A stretch of 64,000 bases of DNA, taken from Clostridia bacterium. GTDB taxonomy: Bacteria > Bacillota > Clostridia > Christensenellales > UBA1242. Under the pieces are notes generated by a model. That model made no database searches and was not told the origin of the DNA. It saw nothing but the letters and a program-made list of their open reading frames with translations. Numbering within the stretch: the stretch's first letter is position 1; each line of letters starts with the position of its first letter. Position numbers and translations under genes: made by a program. Shown one piece after another: positions 63,440-64,000 of the stretch. The stretch is taken from NCBI GenBank assembly GCA_023228225.1, contig JALOBO010000002.1, positions 1 to 64,000 on the forward strand, written 5' to 3'.

Positions 63440-64000
63440 ATGAAAAATTACACATTTAATTTATTTTTGCATAAAAATATATATATGAAAAAAATACATT
63501 TTATTGGCATTGGTGGAATCAGTATGAGTGCTCTTGCGCACCTTATGAAATTTAATGGATATGATGTTCAGGGCTCAGATATTGAAGACACTCTTATAAC
63601 GCAAAAGTTAAGCAATCTAGGTATTAAAGTATATATAGGACATAAAGCAAATAACATTGGAGTAGCCGATACGATTGTGTATAATAGTGCGATAAAACAA
63701 GATAATCCTGAACTTATGCGAGCAAAAGAATTAGGATTGTTAATTTTTGAGCGCTCAAAATTTTTAGGAATGATTGCCACAGAATATAATAAAGTGATTT
63801 CTATAAGTGGAATGCATGGTAAGACTACTACGGTAGGTATGGTTGCACAGGCACTTATTGGGCTTAAAGCCAACCCAACAGTTCATATCGGTGGCGAATT
63901 AAGCGTTATAGGTGGTAATTTATTTATAGGTGGTAAGAATTATTTTGTAACCGAAGCATGTGAATATAAACGCAATTTTTTAACTTTACCTAATTTTATT
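63440..64000 (+). CDS. murC: UDP-N-acetylmuramate--L-alanine ligase MurC (3' end outside the window)
   Basis: The frame runs off the right edge. KKIHFIGIGGISMSALAHLMKF is the standard nucleotide-binding N terminus of MurC, and ISGMHGKTTTVGMVA is the Mur-ligase ATP-binding loop (commonly GTHGKT). VHIGGEL and ACEYKRNFL follow as in clostridial MurC. The enzyme adds L-Ala to UDP-MurNAc in the cytoplasm. Two starts are possible: the ATG at 63440, which gives a 15-residue lead-in as in several clostridial MurC proteins, or the ATG at 63485, where the core begins. Neither has a clear Shine-Dalgarno site. About 172 residues from the inner Met are visible. Confidence 0.93.
   Translation, partial: MKNYTFNLFLHKNIYMKKIHFIGIGGISMSALAHLMKFNGYDVQGSDIEDTLITQKLSNLGIKVYIGHKANNIGVADTIVYNSAIKQDNPELMRAKELGLLIFERSKFLGMIATEYNKVISISGMHGKTTTVGMVAQALIGLKANPTVHIGGELSVIGGNLFIGGKNYFVTEACEYKRNFLTLPNFI

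Overview
The window is AT-rich DNA (roughly 30% G+C by eye) from a spore-forming, Gram-positive-type bacterium, most likely an uncultured member of the Clostridia. Support: SpoIIID, a SpoIIQ-like LytM protein and SpoVG; a DnaB/DnaD-like plus DnaC/DnaI-like helicase-loading pair; WalJ/YycJ, RlmH, TadA, Pth, Mfd and a PrsA-like foldase in Bacillota-like gene order; lipoproteins with plain lipoboxes; strong Shine-Dalgarno sites and TTGACA/TATAAT promoters. The standard code is used, with TGA as stop.

Layout. 1-2.65 kb: the end of an integrative/conjugative element (VirB4-like ATPase running in from the left, two small membrane proteins, an excisionase-like HTH protein) that stops abruptly inside a PHP-domain gene that has lost its 5' end. 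2.6-6.25 kb: chromosomal genes (PHP fragment, metallo-beta-lactamase hydrolase, aldose 1-epimerase, small unknown proteins). 6.25-6.6 kb: an intact tRNA-Thr(GGT) with two 5'-half copies and one shorter vestige behind it. 6.7-9.1 kb: helicase-loader operon. 9.3-14.6 kb: an unknown protein, an M1 aminopeptidase lipoprotein, two large PHP proteins and a zinc-ribbon protein. 14.8-18.8 kb: walJ-like, two CPBP proteases, rlmH and tadA. 18.8-25.7 kb: a promoter-led run of glmU-like, pth, mfd and prsA-like genes. The glmU-like product appears to lack key residues of both GlmU activities. 25.7-31.1 kb: LPG-synthase/flippase-like membrane protein, glycerol-1-phosphate-dehydrogenase-like protein, YwmB-like protein, SpoIIQ-like, acyl carrier protein, SpoIIID and a small-multidrug-export-family protein.

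31.3-62.4 kb is dominated by two giant tandem paralogous genes for lipoproteins of 5,617 and 4,634 residues, each with its own consensus promoter and strong terminator. They combine Ig-like (Big_2-type) segments with about 39 and about 35 GLUG-type glycine motifs, laid out as seven and four beta-helix-like modules.

62.4-63.0 kb has no gene but is packed with hairpins and bounded by terminators on both sides. It is a candidate for a large structured RNA. The window ends with spoVG (minus strand) and the start of murC (plus strand). Much of the murC-spoVG-glmU-pth-mfd neighbourhood usual in Clostridia is present but split by about 37 kb that includes the giant genes.
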